Positions 41,994 to 51,743 are shown, counted from the stretch's first letter. The stretch is DNA of 64,000 bases from Nakamurella flava (GCF_005298075.1 NZ_SZZH01000002.1:1-64000), one strand, 5' to 3'. Numbers and translations are program-made. Notes: generated by a model from the letters alone, not told the origin.

Positions 41994-44345
41994 GTGACGA
42001 CGGAGCAGGTGCGGGACGACCGGGATGTCGATGCCGCGGACGTCGCCGACGGCGACACTCCCGGTCAGGCGGCGATGGTGGTGGTCGCCAACCGGCTCCC
42101 CTTCGATCTGGAGAAGCTGCCGGACGGCTCCACCAAGGCCCGGCAGGCCCCGGGCGGGCTGGTCACCGCGCTCGCGCCGATCCTGTCCCGGCGGCACGGC
42201 GCCTGGATCGGGTGGCCGGGGTCGGCGGACGTCGAGCTGGAGCCCACGACGACCGACGGGTTGAGCCTGTTCCCGCTGCCGCTGTCGGCGGAGGAGGTGG
42301 CCAACTTCTACGAGGGTTTCTCGAACGACACCCTCTGGCCGCTGTACCACGACGCGGTGGCCGACTCCCAGTTCCACCGGCAGTGGTGGGACTCCTACCG
42401 CAAGGTCAACCAGCGCTTCGCGGAGTCGGCAGCCGAGGTCGCCGCCCCCGGTGCCACCGTCTGGGTGCACGACTACCAGCTGCAACTGGTCCCGCAGCTG
42501 CTGCGGCGACTGCGACCGGACGTCCGGATCGGTTTCTTCCTGCACATCCCCTTTCCGCCGGTCGAGCTGTTCATGCGGCTGCCCTGGCGCAAGCAGATCG
42601 TCACCGGGCTGCTCGGCGCCGACCTCATCGGTTTCCAGCTGCCGGGCGGGGCCCGCAACTTCACCCGGCTGGCCCGGTCCCTGCTCGGGTCGACGACCAG
42701 CGGCGGGATCATCGAGCACGACGGCCGCAAGGTCCGGGCGGCCGCCTTCCCCATCTCGATCGACGCGGCCGAGCAGTCCGCGCTGGCCGCCACCCCCGAG
42801 GTGCACCGGGCGAGCCGGGAGCTGCGCGCCGACCTCGGCAACCCCAAGAAGGTCGTGCTCGGCATCGACCGGCTCGACTACACCAAGGGCATCGACGTCC
42901 GGCTGCAGGCGTTCGGCGAACTCCTGGCCGAGGAGGACCCGTCGGTCCAGGACGCGGTGATGGTGCAGATCGCCACACCGAGTCGTGAGCGCCTGGGTTC
43001 CTACCAGCGGATGCGGGAGTCCATCGAGCGCACCGTCGGGAAGATCAACGGCGACTACGGACGCATCGGGCACCCGCCCATCCACTACCTGCACCAGTCG
43101 CTGCCCCGTGAGGAACTGGCCGCGTTCTACGCCGCGGCCGACGTCATGGCGGTGACCCCGTTCCGTGACGGCATGAACCTGGTGGCCAAGGAGTACGTGG
43201 CCTGCCGGGTCGACGGCGGCGGGGTGCTGGTGCTCAGCGAGTTCACCGGGGCGGCCAAGGAACTGCGGTCCAGCCTGCTGGTCAACCCGTACGACCTGGA
43301 CGGCGTCAAGGAGGGCTTCCGCCAGGCGCTGACCATGTCGTCGGTCGAGGCCCGCCGGCGGATGCGGTCGCTGCGGCGGCACGTGCTGACCCACGACGTG
43401 GACCGCTGGGCGACGGCATTCCTGTCGGCGCTGGAAGGCACCCGGGATCACGTCGCCGACGCGATGACCCGACTGCCCGGTGACGTACTGGCCGCGTTGA
43501 CCCAGGTCAGCGAGACGCCGCATCTGCTGGTGGCGTCGGATTTCGACGGCACCCTCGCGCCGATCGTGGACGATCCGGCCGCGGCACGGGCGCTGCCGGA
43601 GGCGGTCGAGGCGCTGCTGGCCCTGACCGAGATCCCGGGGACCCAGGTGGCCGTCATCTCCGGTCGATCCATGACGGTGCTGCGCGACCTGCTGGGGCCG
43701 GGACTGGGTGGGACCGACAACCCCAAGGTGCACTTCATCGGCAGTCACGGGGCGGAGACGTCGGCGGCCGACCGGGACGACACCCCGACCAAGCTCTCCC
43801 CCGAGGACGCCAAGCGGCTGAGCCGGCTGAAGCTGGAGTTGCAGCAGATCACCGCGGAGTACCCGGCCACCCGGCTGGAGACGAAGCCGACCGGCATCGC
43901 CGTGCACCTGCGGGGCCTGGACGACGCGGACACGGCGGCGGTGACGGCCCGCATCGACGAGCCGGCCGGCTGGCCGGGGGTGCACTTGCTCCGCGGCAAG
44001 AAGGTGCTCGAGTTGACGGTCGTCACCACCAACAAGGGCAAGGCGCTCAAGGCGCTGATGCGGCGGAACCAGGTGACGGCGGCCGTCTTCATCGGCGACG
44101 ACGTCACCGACGAGAACGCGTTCACCATGCTGGACGGCGACGACCTGGGCATCAAGGTCGGCCCGGGACAGACCGCGGCCGACGTGCGGGTCGCCGACCC
44201 GCAGCGGGTGGTCGACGTGCTGCACGTGCTGGTCGCCAACCGCCGCCGGGCCCAGAAGCGCCGGTCGCAGCACGCCGCGGGCACGTCCGGGCCGGTGGCC
44301 AAGGAGCACACACGACGGTCGTCGCCCGAGGATCAGCTGGCGTAG
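41994..44345 (+). CDS. Bifunctional trehalose-6-phosphate synthase/phosphatase fusion
   Basis: 783 residues. The N-terminal GT20 domain (about 25-480) is OtsA-like: [37 protein letters not shown] and the nucleotide-sugar site [16 protein letters not shown]. The C-terminal HAD phosphatase (about 505-760) is OtsB-like, with nucleophile motif DFDGTLAP near 515 and [10 protein letters not shown] near 700. One polypeptide makes trehalose from UDP-glucose and glucose-6-phosphate. GTG start at 41994. The last 35 residues are basic and low-complexity. Confidence 0.93.
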   Translation: MTTEQVRDDRDVDAADVADGDTPGQAAMVVVANRLPFDLEKLPDGSTKARQAPGGLVTALAPILSRRHGAWIGWPGSADVELEPTTTDGLSLFPLPLSAEEVANFYEGFSNDTLWPLYHDAVADSQFHRQWWDSYRKVNQRFAESAAEVAAPGATVWVHDYQLQLVPQLLRRLRPDVRIGFFLHIPFPPVELFMRLPWRKQIVTGLLGADLIGFQLPGGARNFTRLARSLLGSTTSGGIIEHDGRKVRAAAFPISIDAAEQSALAATPEVHRASRELRADLGNPKKVVLGIDRLDYTKGIDVRLQAFGELLAEEDPSVQDAVMVQIATPSRERLGSYQRMRESIERTVGKINGDYGRIGHPPIHYLHQSLPREELAAFYAAADVMAVTPFRDGMNLVAKEYVACRVDGGGVLVLSEFTGAAKELRSSLLVNPYDLDGVKEGFRQALTMSSVEARRRMRSLRRHVLTHDVDRWATAFLSALEGTRDHVADAMTRLPGDVLAALTQVSETPHLLVASDFDGTLAPIVDDPAAARALPEAVEALLALTEIPGTQVAVISGRSMTVLRDLLGPGLGGTDNPKVHFIGSHGAETSAADRDDTPTKLSPEDAKRLSRLKLELQQITAEYPATRLETKPTGIAVHLRGLDDADTAAVTARIDEPAGWPGVHLLRGKKVLELTVVTTNKGKALKALMRRNQVTAAVFIGDDVTDENAFTMLDGDDLGIKVGPGQTAADVRVADPQRVVDVLHVLVANRRRAQKRRSQHAAGTSGPVAKEHTRRSSPEDQLA

Positions 44346-44447
44346 CCGCCGGCGGGCGCACCCCAGCCGGGTCGGGAGGGGTGAAGGCGATACCCAGGGC
44401 GGGTCCGGTGTCGGAGAGCATCGGCCACCTGGGTGATGATGCTCGGC

Positions 44448-45365
44448 ATGACGAGTGGCCCCTCCCCCTACCCCCACCCGGCCGGCGATCCCCGCTGGTC
44501 GAACTCTTGGCCCGGCCTGTACCCGCTGCGGCCGTTGACCGTCGGGGAGATCCTGGGCAGCGGCTTGAAGGTCGCGGCGGCCGGCGCGAGCCTGCTGCTG
44601 CCGATCGGCATCGCCGTCGGCGTGCTGTCCCGCTGGGTGCAGCTCGGGGTGGCCGCCTGGGTCGGTGACCTCACGACCTACGCCCGGTTCGGGGCCGGCT
44701 CCGGCTTGAGCATGCCGACCACGACGGACGCCGCCGGGCGGGTGGTGCCGGAGATCCCGCCGCTGTGGACCTATGTCCCGTTGCTCGCGCTGTCCGTGGT
44801 GGCCGGCGTGGGCGCCCTCATCCTCAACGGGGTGGCCGGTTCGGTGGCCGCCGAAGCCGGTCTGCGGCGCCCGGCCATCGGCGCGGTCAAGGCCCGGCTG
44901 GCCGGTCGGTGGGGTGCGCTGGGCGTGGTCGCCCTGGCCGCGTTCGGCATCACCCTCGTCGGCTTCGTGCTGCTGGTGATCCCGGGGATCATCGCCCAGG
45001 TCACCCTGATGTTCGCGGTCATGGCCGTCACCGTCGAGGGGCTCTCCGGCGGCGACGCGCTACGCCGGTCGGCCGATCTCACCCGGGGTCGCCGGTGGCC
45101 GCTGTTCTGGAAGACCATCCTGATCAGTCTCATCGTGGGGGCGATCGGCATCGTGCCCACGCTGCTGGTGGGGGGCCTGCTCGACCCGACCGCCTCGTTG
45201 ACCAACCTCTGGATCGGCGGCACGCTCGAGGGCGCGATCAGCGGGGCCGTCAGCATCTGGAGCGCCGGCGTCGTCGCCATGTTGTACGTCGACACGCGCT
45301 TCCGGGCCGAGGGGCTGGACGACCAGCTGCGCGGCTGGGCGTCCCGGGGTCCCCTGGAGAAGTGA
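44448..45365 (+). CDS. Polytopic membrane protein of GPDPase-membrane-domain type
   Basis: 305 residues, with a Pro/Tyr/Trp-rich cytoplasmic N-terminus (about 1-25), PLRPLTVGEILGSGL, then about six membrane helices. The layout matches the actinobacterial membrane-domain family related to the membrane part of glycerophosphodiester phosphodiesterase; no catalytic domain is attached. ATG at 44448 chosen; GTG at 44433 and ATG at 44436 are in frame. Function unknown. Confidence 0.8.
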   Translation: MTSGPSPYPHPAGDPRWSNSWPGLYPLRPLTVGEILGSGLKVAAAGASLLLPIGIAVGVLSRWVQLGVAAWVGDLTTYARFGAGSGLSMPTTTDAAGRVVPEIPPLWTYVPLLALSVVAGVGALILNGVAGSVAAEAGLRRPAIGAVKARLAGRWGALGVVALAAFGITLVGFVLLVIPGIIAQVTLMFAVMAVTVEGLSGGDALRRSADLTRGRRWPLFWKTILISLIVGAIGIVPTLLVGGLLDPTASLTNLWIGGTLEGAISGAVSIWSAGVVAMLYVDTRFRAEGLDDQLRGWASRGPLEK

Positions 45366-45377
45366 CGTGGCGGCGAG

Positions 45378-46070
45378 CTACTCGCTGAACGAGGTGGACG
45401 CCAGCTCCCCGGTGTCCTCGGCGATGGCCCTGACGACCCGGTCGGCCACCTGCTCGGGGGACAGTCCCTCGGCCAGCCGGGGCGGGGTGCCGGCGAGCGC
45501 GCGGGTGACCAGTCCGGTCTCGGTGTGTGGCGGCCGGACGTCGATGACCTTGATCTTGTTGCGGCGGAGCTCGGTGGCCAGGGCGCGGTCGAACCCGGTC
45601 AGCCCGGCCTTGGTGGCCGAGTAGGCGGCCATGTTCTTCATCGGCATCTCGGCCACGACCGCGCTGAGGTTGGCCAGGAAACCACCTTCGGGCAGCCGGG
45701 TCGCGGCGGCAGCGGCGAGCAGGATGGGCCCGGTGAGGTTGACCGCGATCAGCTGACCGAGCACGTCGGGCTCGAGGTCGCCGACCGGGCCGAACGCCAC
45801 GACCCCGGCCGCGTAGACCACTCCGGTGAGCGGCGCGACCTGCTCGGCGGCGTCGAGCAGGGCCGGCGCGAAGGCCGGCTCGGTGACGTCGACGTTCTGC
45901 CGGCCGGCGGCCTGGTCACCGAGGTCGGCGGCCAGCGCTTCGACCTTGTCGGCGTCCCGACCGGCCACGCTCACCCGGGCCCCGGCACCGGCCAGCGCCT
46001 TGCTGATGGCCGTGCCCAGTCCGCCGGTCGCGCCGACCACCAGTACGTGGGCGCCGTTCAACTCCGCCAT
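45378..46070 (-). CDS. Short-chain dehydrogenase/reductase
   Basis: 230 residues. Classical SDR: VVGATGGLGTAISKAL for NAD(P) binding, the active-site Ser in NLSAVVAEMP and the catalytic YSATK (about residue 148). VVYAAGVVAFGP replaces the usual NAG. Substrate unknown. ATG at 46070. Convergent with the upstream membrane protein gene, 12 bp apart. Lies downstream of the M20 peptidase gene with a 62 bp gap. Confidence 0.88.
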   Translation of the reverse strand: MAELNGAHVLVVGATGGLGTAISKALAGAGARVSVAGRDADKVEALAADLGDQAAGRQNVDVTEPAFAPALLDAAEQVAPLTGVVYAAGVVAFGPVGDLEPDVLGQLIAVNLTGPILLAAAAATRLPEGGFLANLSAVVAEMPMKNMAAYSATKAGLTGFDRALATELRRNKIKVIDVRPPHTETGLVTRALAGTPPRLAEGLSPEQVADRVVRAIAEDTGELASTSFSE

Positions 46071-46132
46071 GACCGTGTCTCCCGTCCCCGTCGCCGCCGT
46101 CTCTGCTGACGGCGGCGGTCTCGGGTCCCGGG

Positions 46133-47518
46133 TTACCCAGCGGCCGGGTCGGCCAACCGCAGCAGAGTGAGCACCTGGGCGACGACGAGGCGGCCGATCT
46201 CGGCCGGGTCGACGCTCTCGTCGGAGGCGTGGATACGGGCCCGGGCCATGTCCTCGGCGCCCCACAGGATGACGCCGGCACCCGGGCAGACCTTCGCGAG
46301 GGTGTTGATCAGGGGGATGGACCCGCCGCAGCCGAGCCGTTCCACCGCGGCCCCGCCGAACGCCTCGACCAGCGCGGACTCGGCCGCCTGCACGGCCGGG
46401 TGCGTCTCGTCGACGGCGAACGGCCAGCCCTGGGCGACGGGTTCGACCTCGACCTGCACGCCCCACGGGGCCACCGACCGCAGGTGCTCGAGCAGGCACA
46501 ACTGCTCCCGTCCGGCGTCGCTGCCCGGCACGATCCGCAGCGACACCTTGGCGCGGGCGTGCGGGATGAGGACGTTGGACGAGCCGGCGACGGTCGGCGC
46601 GTCGATCCCCAGCACGGTGGCCGACGGCTTGCTGTACAGGCGGGAGCCGAGGCTGCCGTCGCCGATGAGCTGCACCCCGTCGGCCAGCTCGGCACTGGCC
46701 CGGAAGACCTGCTCGTCGGGTTCGGCGCCGTCCCAGGCGCGGGAGGTCACACCCGGGATGACGGTGTTGCCGTGTTCGTCGTGCAGGGTGGCGAGCATCC
46801 GGATGAGGGCGACGAGCGCGTCCGGGACCGGGCCGCCGAACAGGCCGGAGTGCAGCGGGTGGTCCAGGGTGCGGACGCTGACGGTGCAGGAGACGTCGCC
46901 GCGCAGCGTGGTGGTCAGGGCCGGCCGGCCGACGGACTGGTTGCCCATGTCGGCGATGACGAAGGCGTCGCACTGCACCAGCTCGGGGTGGTGCTCGACG
47001 AACTCCTCGAGGTGGCTGACGGTCTCCTCCTCGCCTTCGATGAGCACCCGCACGCCGATCGGGAACGCTCGGCCGGCAGCACCTTTCGCGAGCGCGGTGA
47101 GCACCTGCAGGGTGCCGGCGTGGATGACGACGCCGGACTTGTCGTCGGCGGCGCCGCGGCCGTAGATCCGTCCGTCCGGGCCGTCGGTCGGGGTGAAGGG
47201 GTCGGTCTTCCAGCCCTGCTCGGCCGGGGCGGGCTGCACGTCGTAGTGGGCGTAGAGCAGCACGGTGGGCGCGCCGGGCGGGGCGGGGATCTCGCCGTAG
47301 ACGGCCGGGTAGCCGTCGGGGATCTCCAGCAGCCGCGCGTCGGACAGTCCGCTGCGGCGCAGCAGGTCGACGACGGCGTCGGCGGCCCGGTCGACCGGTT
47401 CGGACGGGTAGCCGGGGAAGGCGATCGACGGCAGGGCGATGAGGGTGCGCAGGTCGTCGAGCAGCGCGGGCAGCAGGTCGTCGACGTGACGGGCGACGTC
47501 GGCGGACGGCGGGGTCAT
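46133..47518 (-). CDS. M20 family dipeptidase
   Basis: 461 residues. Zinc metallopeptidase: YAHYDVQPA, GRGAADDKSG and LIEGEEETVSH carry the di-zinc ligands and the catalytic Glu; the lid domain lies between about 190 and 310. The carnosinase-like arrangement suggests cytoplasmic dipeptide hydrolysis. ATG at 47518. It faces away from the RiPP operon and is separated from it by 165 bp. Confidence 0.92.
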   Translation of the reverse strand: MTPPSADVARHVDDLLPALLDDLRTLIALPSIAFPGYPSEPVDRAADAVVDLLRRSGLSDARLLEIPDGYPAVYGEIPAPPGAPTVLLYAHYDVQPAPAEQGWKTDPFTPTDGPDGRIYGRGAADDKSGVVIHAGTLQVLTALAKGAAGRAFPIGVRVLIEGEEETVSHLEEFVEHHPELVQCDAFVIADMGNQSVGRPALTTTLRGDVSCTVSVRTLDHPLHSGLFGGPVPDALVALIRMLATLHDEHGNTVIPGVTSRAWDGAEPDEQVFRASAELADGVQLIGDGSLGSRLYSKPSATVLGIDAPTVAGSSNVLIPHARAKVSLRIVPGSDAGREQLCLLEHLRSVAPWGVQVEVEPVAQGWPFAVDETHPAVQAAESALVEAFGGAAVERLGCGGSIPLINTLAKVCPGAGVILWGAEDMARARIHASDESVDPAEIGRLVVAQVLTLLRLADPAAG

Positions 47519-47644
47519 CGCGGGTCCTTTCGGCTGGGGGCTGACCGCGACCGGGTGTCCGGGGTGCGGTTCCGCTCCGCACGGTAGGCCACGGCCCGGC
47601 GCGTCGGCGTGAGGGCCACGTCCCGGTCCGACCCCGAACGTGTT

Positions 47645-47667
47645 CTAATAGGAATGATTCTCAATAG
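47645..47667. promoter_or_regulatory. Fur/Zur-type box upstream of the precursor gene
   Basis: The core TAGGAATGATTCTCA (47649-47663) contains the perfect nonamer palindrome GAATGATTC and resembles actinobacterial Zur sites of the type TGAAAATCATTTTCA. It overlaps a possible -10 (TAATAG) and ends 20 bp before the ATG, so binding would shut the operon. It shares TGATTCTC with the box at 59611-59633. Confidence 0.65.
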
Positions 47668-47683
47668 AAGGGGGGTGATGACG

Positions 47684-47818
47684 ATGGAGAAGCTGTTCGG
47701 CAAGGTGTTCGAGCCCCTGGAGTCCATGGACTTCAGCGGAGCCGCGACCGCCCACCCGACCTGCTCGAACGCCCTGGTCGAGGACCTGTTCGAGGGCCAG
47801 GAGCCGCAGTCCGACTGA
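47684..47818 (+). CDS. Candidate RiPP precursor peptide
   Basis: 44 residues from the ATG at 47684 (another ATG two codons upstream is possible), preceded by AAGGGGGGTG. It has a leader-like amphipathic N-terminus (MEKLFGKVFEPLESMDF), a central Ser/Thr/Cys/His patch (AATAHPTCSNA, about 21-30) and an acidic end. The patch provides two Thr, one Cys, one Ser and a His for azoline formation or metal binding. It is the first gene of a YcaO operon and is followed by a hairpin, the usual arrangement for a highly expressed precursor. There is no known homologue I can name. Confidence 0.7.
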   Translation: MEKLFGKVFEPLESMDFSGAATAHPTCSNALVEDLFEGQEPQSD

Positions 47819-47825
47819 GCACGCC

Positions 47826-47862
47826 GCTGGTCGGGGCCGGCCGGTGGCCCGCCCCGACCAGC
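47826..47862 (+). terminator. Hairpin (attenuator) after the precursor gene
   Basis: GCTGGTCGGGGC (47826-47837) and GCCCCGACCAGC (47851-47862) form a perfect 12-bp stem with a 13-base loop, seven bases after the stop. Partial termination here would give excess precursor message over the downstream enzymes. Confidence 0.75.
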
Positions 47863-47911
47863 CCGGCCTCTCACGTGACGCCCCTGACCACCGATCGAGA
47901 ACGGAGACCCG

Positions 47912-48766
47912 GTGTCCCCCGCCCTGCTGGCCCCCGGCCACGCCCTGTTCCCCACCCGGGACCGGTGGGTGGTCCGCACTCCGGACGGCGCCATGGCGGC
48001 GATCCGCGCCGACCGGGCGGCCGACATCGCCGGGCTCTTCGGCGGACCGCCCGGCCCGGCCACCGCGCAGTTGCGGGTCGAGCTGCGAGCCGCGGGCATC
48101 CTCACCGACCCAGGGGGCCCCGACTCCCCGGACGTCCCGGGTGCCCCCACCGCTTTGACCAGGGTTGCCGTCCTGCTGGTCGGGTCCGATCGGTGGACCA
48201 CGCCGCTGCGGGACGAGCTCACCCGCCGCGGGATCGACGACGTCGCCACCGCGCCGACCGGATCGGCGCCCGCGCTGCTGGACGCGCTGCTGGCCGACCC
48301 GACTCGGAGCGACCGGATCAGCGCGGTCAGCTGGTGTGCCGCCACCCCGGCCGACCTGCCCGGTGCGGTGGCCGACGAGCTCGACCGGCTCTGCGCCGAG
48401 GGCCGGCTGCGCTGGCAGCGCACCGTCCTGGAGGGCGCGACCGCCGTCGTGGAACCCCTGGGGGCCGGAGCATGGCCGGTCACCCACGCGATGACCCGGG
48501 CCCGCCGCCTCGCGGCCGCCGACCACCCGGAGGCACTGGCCGGGTTCTGGTCGGACCGGGCGCGGCACGGGCCGGACCTGCTGTCCAAGGAATCGGCCGC
48601 CGCGCTGGCCACGCTGGTGGCCGACGACCTTGCGCCGACGCTGCTCGGAACGGTCCCGGGGCCGGCCACCCGCCGGCTGCGGCGGGTCGACCTGCGGACC
48701 GGGCGCTGGACCGACCACCCGATCCTGCCCGTCCCCCGGCACGACCCGCCGGTGCCCCGTGGGTGA
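47912..48766 (+). CDS. E1-like/leader-binding partner of the YcaO cyclodehydratase
   Basis: 284 residues. The first 80 or so (LAPGHALFPTRDRWVVRTPDG onward) look like a RiPP recognition element; the middle is a ThiF-like region (VAVLLVGSDRW), and the end VDLRTGRWTDHPILPVPR matches the C-terminus of TOMM E1-like cyclodehydratase partners. In the usual protein that end continues with a zinc-binding Cys pair; here it reads HDPPVPRG, so the zinc site is lost. GTG at 47912 follows GGAG. It presumably delivers the precursor to the YcaO protein. Similarity is by pattern, so the assignment is moderate. Confidence 0.65.
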   Translation: MSPALLAPGHALFPTRDRWVVRTPDGAMAAIRADRAADIAGLFGGPPGPATAQLRVELRAAGILTDPGGPDSPDVPGAPTALTRVAVLLVGSDRWTTPLRDELTRRGIDDVATAPTGSAPALLDALLADPTRSDRISAVSWCAATPADLPGAVADELDRLCAEGRLRWQRTVLEGATAVVEPLGAGAWPVTHAMTRARRLAAADHPEALAGFWSDRARHGPDLLSKESAAALATLVADDLAPTLLGTVPGPATRRLRRVDLRTGRWTDHPILPVPRHDPPVPRG

Positions 48767-50372
48767 TCACGCGGCGTCCGAGCGGCGCGGTCACCGCGTG
48801 GACCTGCGGACGGGACTGACGGTGGACACCGCGGACGGTGCCCGCCTGCACACCGACGTCGTCCGCCCGGCCGGCAGCGGCCGGTACCCGGCGGTGCTGC
48901 TGCGCACCCCGTACGGCACGGGCTCACACCTGCGCGAGGCGGTCGGATGGGCGACCCGCGGCTGGGTGGCGGTCCTGCAGGACGTCCGCGGCCGGTTCTC
49001 CTCCACCGGAGCCTGGGATCCGTGGAACGGCTCCGAGGGACCGGACGGCCTGGCCACGCTCCGCTGGATCACCGACCAGCCCTGGTGCGACGGCCGGGTG
49101 ATCGCCTACGGCGGCTCGTACGCCGCGCATTGCGCCGTCGAGCTGGCCACCACCGCCGCCGGACCGGCCGGGGCCGCCGACGACCTGCGCGCCCTGGTCG
49201 GCGTCGTCGCCTGCGTACCGGCGTTGTCGACCGCCCACACCATCCGCGAACCGACCGGGGTACCGCGACTGCTGGCCCACGCGTGGTTCTGGCCGTCGCA
49301 CGGCGACACTCCCCTGCCGCGGGGTCCGGTGCTGGACGCCATCCTGGCGGCGGAACCGGATCTGCTGCGGCATCTGCCGGTGGTCGACCTGCCCGCGCGC
49401 CTCGGCGTCGACCTGCCGTCGTTCGCCGGTCGCTGGTCGACGTCCCGCCCGCAGCCGCTGCTCTCCCCGGCGCGGCCCGGTGCCGTGCTGCCGCCCCTGC
49501 TCTGCGTGGGCGGCCAGTTCGACGCCTATGCCGACGCCGCCGTCGAGCTGTGGCGGGCCTGGCCGACGGCGGACGCCGCCCTGCTTTTCGGGGCCTGGTC
49601 GCACGACCTGGGTCTGGCCGCCCGGCCCCGCAACGGTGACCTGCCGCTCGCGCCCGGCCACCGGGTCCCGGTCGGCCGGTTCGTCGCCGGCTGGGCGGAA
49701 TCGGTGCTGACCCGTCGACCCGGTCGGGGCCGACGGTGGGCGGCCGCCGTGCAGGGTACGGACGACTGGGCCTGGGGAGCGGGCGATCTCACCGCCGAAC
49801 CGCTGGAACTCCCTCTGCGCGAGCCGGTCCCGACGTGGTTCGACTGCGACCCGGACGTGCCGCACCCGGCGGCCCTGGGGACGGTGGACGTCGTCGTCGA
49901 GCTGGCCCGTCCGGACTGCTCAGTAGCTGAGACCTCCGCGCTGACAGAAGATCTCACTCTGCTCGGCGCTCCCCGGGTGACGCTGGCCGGTCTCGCCGCC
50001 ACCACCGTCGACGGTCGACCGGTCGCTGCCGGGACCGCCCTGGACTGGATGATCCGGCTGGCCGTGGTCGCACCGGACGGCCGGGCCGTGCAACTCGGGC
50101 ACGCCGCCGCCCGCACTGCCGACCCCGCGGTGGCGGTCGACCTGCCGCCGCTGGCCCACCGCATCCCGGCCGGCCACCGGCTGGCCGTCGGGGTCAGCGG
50201 CCACCTGTTCCCCGTCCACCCCCGCGACCCGCAGGACGGCAGCGACCCGTTGACCGCGACCACACTGCGGCCGCTGCGCCGCCAGGTCGGGCAGGTGGGG
50301 CTGACCGTCCCCCGCACCCATCCCGGGTCGGCCCACGGCCCCGCCACCGAGGCGATCGGAGCCCTCACATGA
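48759..50372 (+). CDS. CocE/NonD (peptidase S15) family hydrolase
   Basis: 537 residues from a GTG that overlaps the previous gene by eight bases. The alpha/beta-hydrolase triad is visible: Ser120 in YGGSYAAHC, Asp255 in GGQFDAYAD and His282 in AWSHDLG. The C-terminal jelly-roll region typical of S15 proteins follows (to about 530, LPPLAHRIPAGHRLAVGVSG). S15 enzymes are X-prolyl dipeptidyl peptidases or esterases. In this operon it could remove the leader (the precursor has Pro at 11, 25 and 41) or hydrolyse an amide or ester. No signal peptide, so it acts inside. Confidence 0.85.
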   Translation: MGDHAASERRGHRVDLRTGLTVDTADGARLHTDVVRPAGSGRYPAVLLRTPYGTGSHLREAVGWATRGWVAVLQDVRGRFSSTGAWDPWNGSEGPDGLATLRWITDQPWCDGRVIAYGGSYAAHCAVELATTAAGPAGAADDLRALVGVVACVPALSTAHTIREPTGVPRLLAHAWFWPSHGDTPLPRGPVLDAILAAEPDLLRHLPVVDLPARLGVDLPSFAGRWSTSRPQPLLSPARPGAVLPPLLCVGGQFDAYADAAVELWRAWPTADAALLFGAWSHDLGLAARPRNGDLPLAPGHRVPVGRFVAGWAESVLTRRPGRGRRWAAAVQGTDDWAWGAGDLTAEPLELPLREPVPTWFDCDPDVPHPAALGTVDVVVELARPDCSVAETSALTEDLTLLGAPRVTLAGLAATTVDGRPVAAGTALDWMIRLAVVAPDGRAVQLGHAAARTADPAVAVDLPPLAHRIPAGHRLAVGVSGHLFPVHPRDPQDGSDPLTATTLRPLRRQVGQVGLTVPRTHPGSAHGPATEAIGALT

Positions 50373-51727
50373 CCGCCACCATCCCGACCGCATTGCCGAT
50401 GACCCACCTGGTCGACCCGCACTGCGGCGTCGTCCGCGCCGTCCGCGACTTCCCCCGGTTGCCCGGCCTGCCCGACGAGTTCGTCAGCTGTGTCGCCGAC
50501 GTCGCCGACACCCGGCGGTTCGCGGACTGGCCCACCGACCGGATCGCCGCCGGCACCGCCTTCGGTGACCGGGAAGTGGCCTGGTCGGCGGCGGTCGGTG
50601 AGGCGGTCGAACGCTACTGCGGTAACAACGTGCCCCCGGACCTGCCCGTGGCCACCAGTCGGCAACTCACCGATGCCGGCGTCGACCACACCACTCCCGC
50701 CGAGTTGCCGGCCTTCCACCGCGCCCAGTTCGACCGCCCCGGGTTCCCGTACCTGCCGTTCACCGCGGACGCCCCCGTCCGGTGGGCGACCGGGCAGCTG
50801 CCCGACGGTGCCCCGGTCCGGGTGCCGGCCGGGCTGATCTACCTCAACTACCACCGGGGCCCGCGCCGGGACGATCCCCGCACGCACCACCTCAACTACA
50901 CGGGCATCGCCACCGGGGTCGGCTCGGCCGACGCCACCGCCCGCGGGCTCGCCGAATGTCTGGAACGCGACGCGATGACCACCTGGTGGCTGCTCGACCG
51001 CGGCGGCACCCCGATCGACACCGACTCGGTGCCGGGCCTGCGGACCGATCTGGTCGGCTGCCCGTTCGACCTGCGCCTGATCGCCCTGCCCAGCGATTTC
51101 GGTCCGGCGGTGGTCGGGGCCCTCGTCATCGACCGGTCGAATGCCATTCCGGCGGCGGGGTTCTCGGCGAATGTCGATCCCGCCCGGGCCGCCCGCAAGG
51201 CCGTCCTGGAGGCACTGCAGGTGTGGATCGCCACGCACGGCCTGCTGGAACCGGACGGTCCGAGCCGGCGCGCGGTCGCCGCCGGCATCTTCCACCCCCG
51301 CGCCTACCTGCCCCACCGACCGGACCGCGACTACCTGACGGTGGCCGGTGACCACTTCGAGAACGTCCGGGACCTGGCCGCGCAGACCCAGCTCTGGCTG
51401 GACCGGCGGCTGCATCCGCTGGCCGACCGGTTCACCGGGCGCGGGCCGGCCATTCCGGTCGACGCCGTCCCGACGTCCGGGTGGCCGGAGACCCGTCAGC
51501 GGCTGGCCGCCGCCGGGCACCGGGTCATCACGGTCGACGTGACCACACCGGACGTCGCCGAGACCGGTCTGACGGTGATGCGGGTGCTGGTCACCGGGTT
51601 GCAACCGAACAGCCCGGCCGCCTTCCCATACCTGGGCACGCGACGGCTGGCCCGGCTGGCGGCGGCCGCCGGTCGACCGGCGCCCGCGCCATGGACGGTC
51701 ACCCTCGCCCCGCCCCCGCACAACTGA
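50369..51727 (+). CDS. YcaO domain cyclodehydratase
   Basis: 452 residues, one YcaO domain. ATP and Mg-binding motifs are present: SAAVGEAVERY at 73-83, ECLERD at 196-201 and RAARKAVLEAL at 273-283. YcaO enzymes activate backbone amides to make azoline, thioamide or amidine links. The C-terminal PxPxP found in azoline-forming YcaO proteins is not exact; it ends LAPPPHN after PAPAP. No SagB-type flavin dehydrogenase is nearby, so products would stay at the azoline or thioamide level. Overlaps the previous gene (ATGA). Confidence 0.9.
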   Translation: MTATIPTALPMTHLVDPHCGVVRAVRDFPRLPGLPDEFVSCVADVADTRRFADWPTDRIAAGTAFGDREVAWSAAVGEAVERYCGNNVPPDLPVATSRQLTDAGVDHTTPAELPAFHRAQFDRPGFPYLPFTADAPVRWATGQLPDGAPVRVPAGLIYLNYHRGPRRDDPRTHHLNYTGIATGVGSADATARGLAECLERDAMTTWWLLDRGGTPIDTDSVPGLRTDLVGCPFDLRLIALPSDFGPAVVGALVIDRSNAIPAAGFSANVDPARAARKAVLEALQVWIATHGLLEPDGPSRRAVAAGIFHPRAYLPHRPDRDYLTVAGDHFENVRDLAAQTQLWLDRRLHPLADRFTGRGPAIPVDAVPTSGWPETRQRLAAAGHRVITVDVTTPDVAETGLTVMRVLVTGLQPNSPAAFPYLGTRRLARLAAAAGRPAPAPWTVTLAPPPHN

Positions 51728-51743
51728 CTGGAGGTCGACCACC

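Noticed and set aside
41859-44477. 872-codon open frame antisense to the trehalose fusion gene
   Set aside because: Shadow frame; the plus-strand product has full GT20 and HAD motifs while this one has none.
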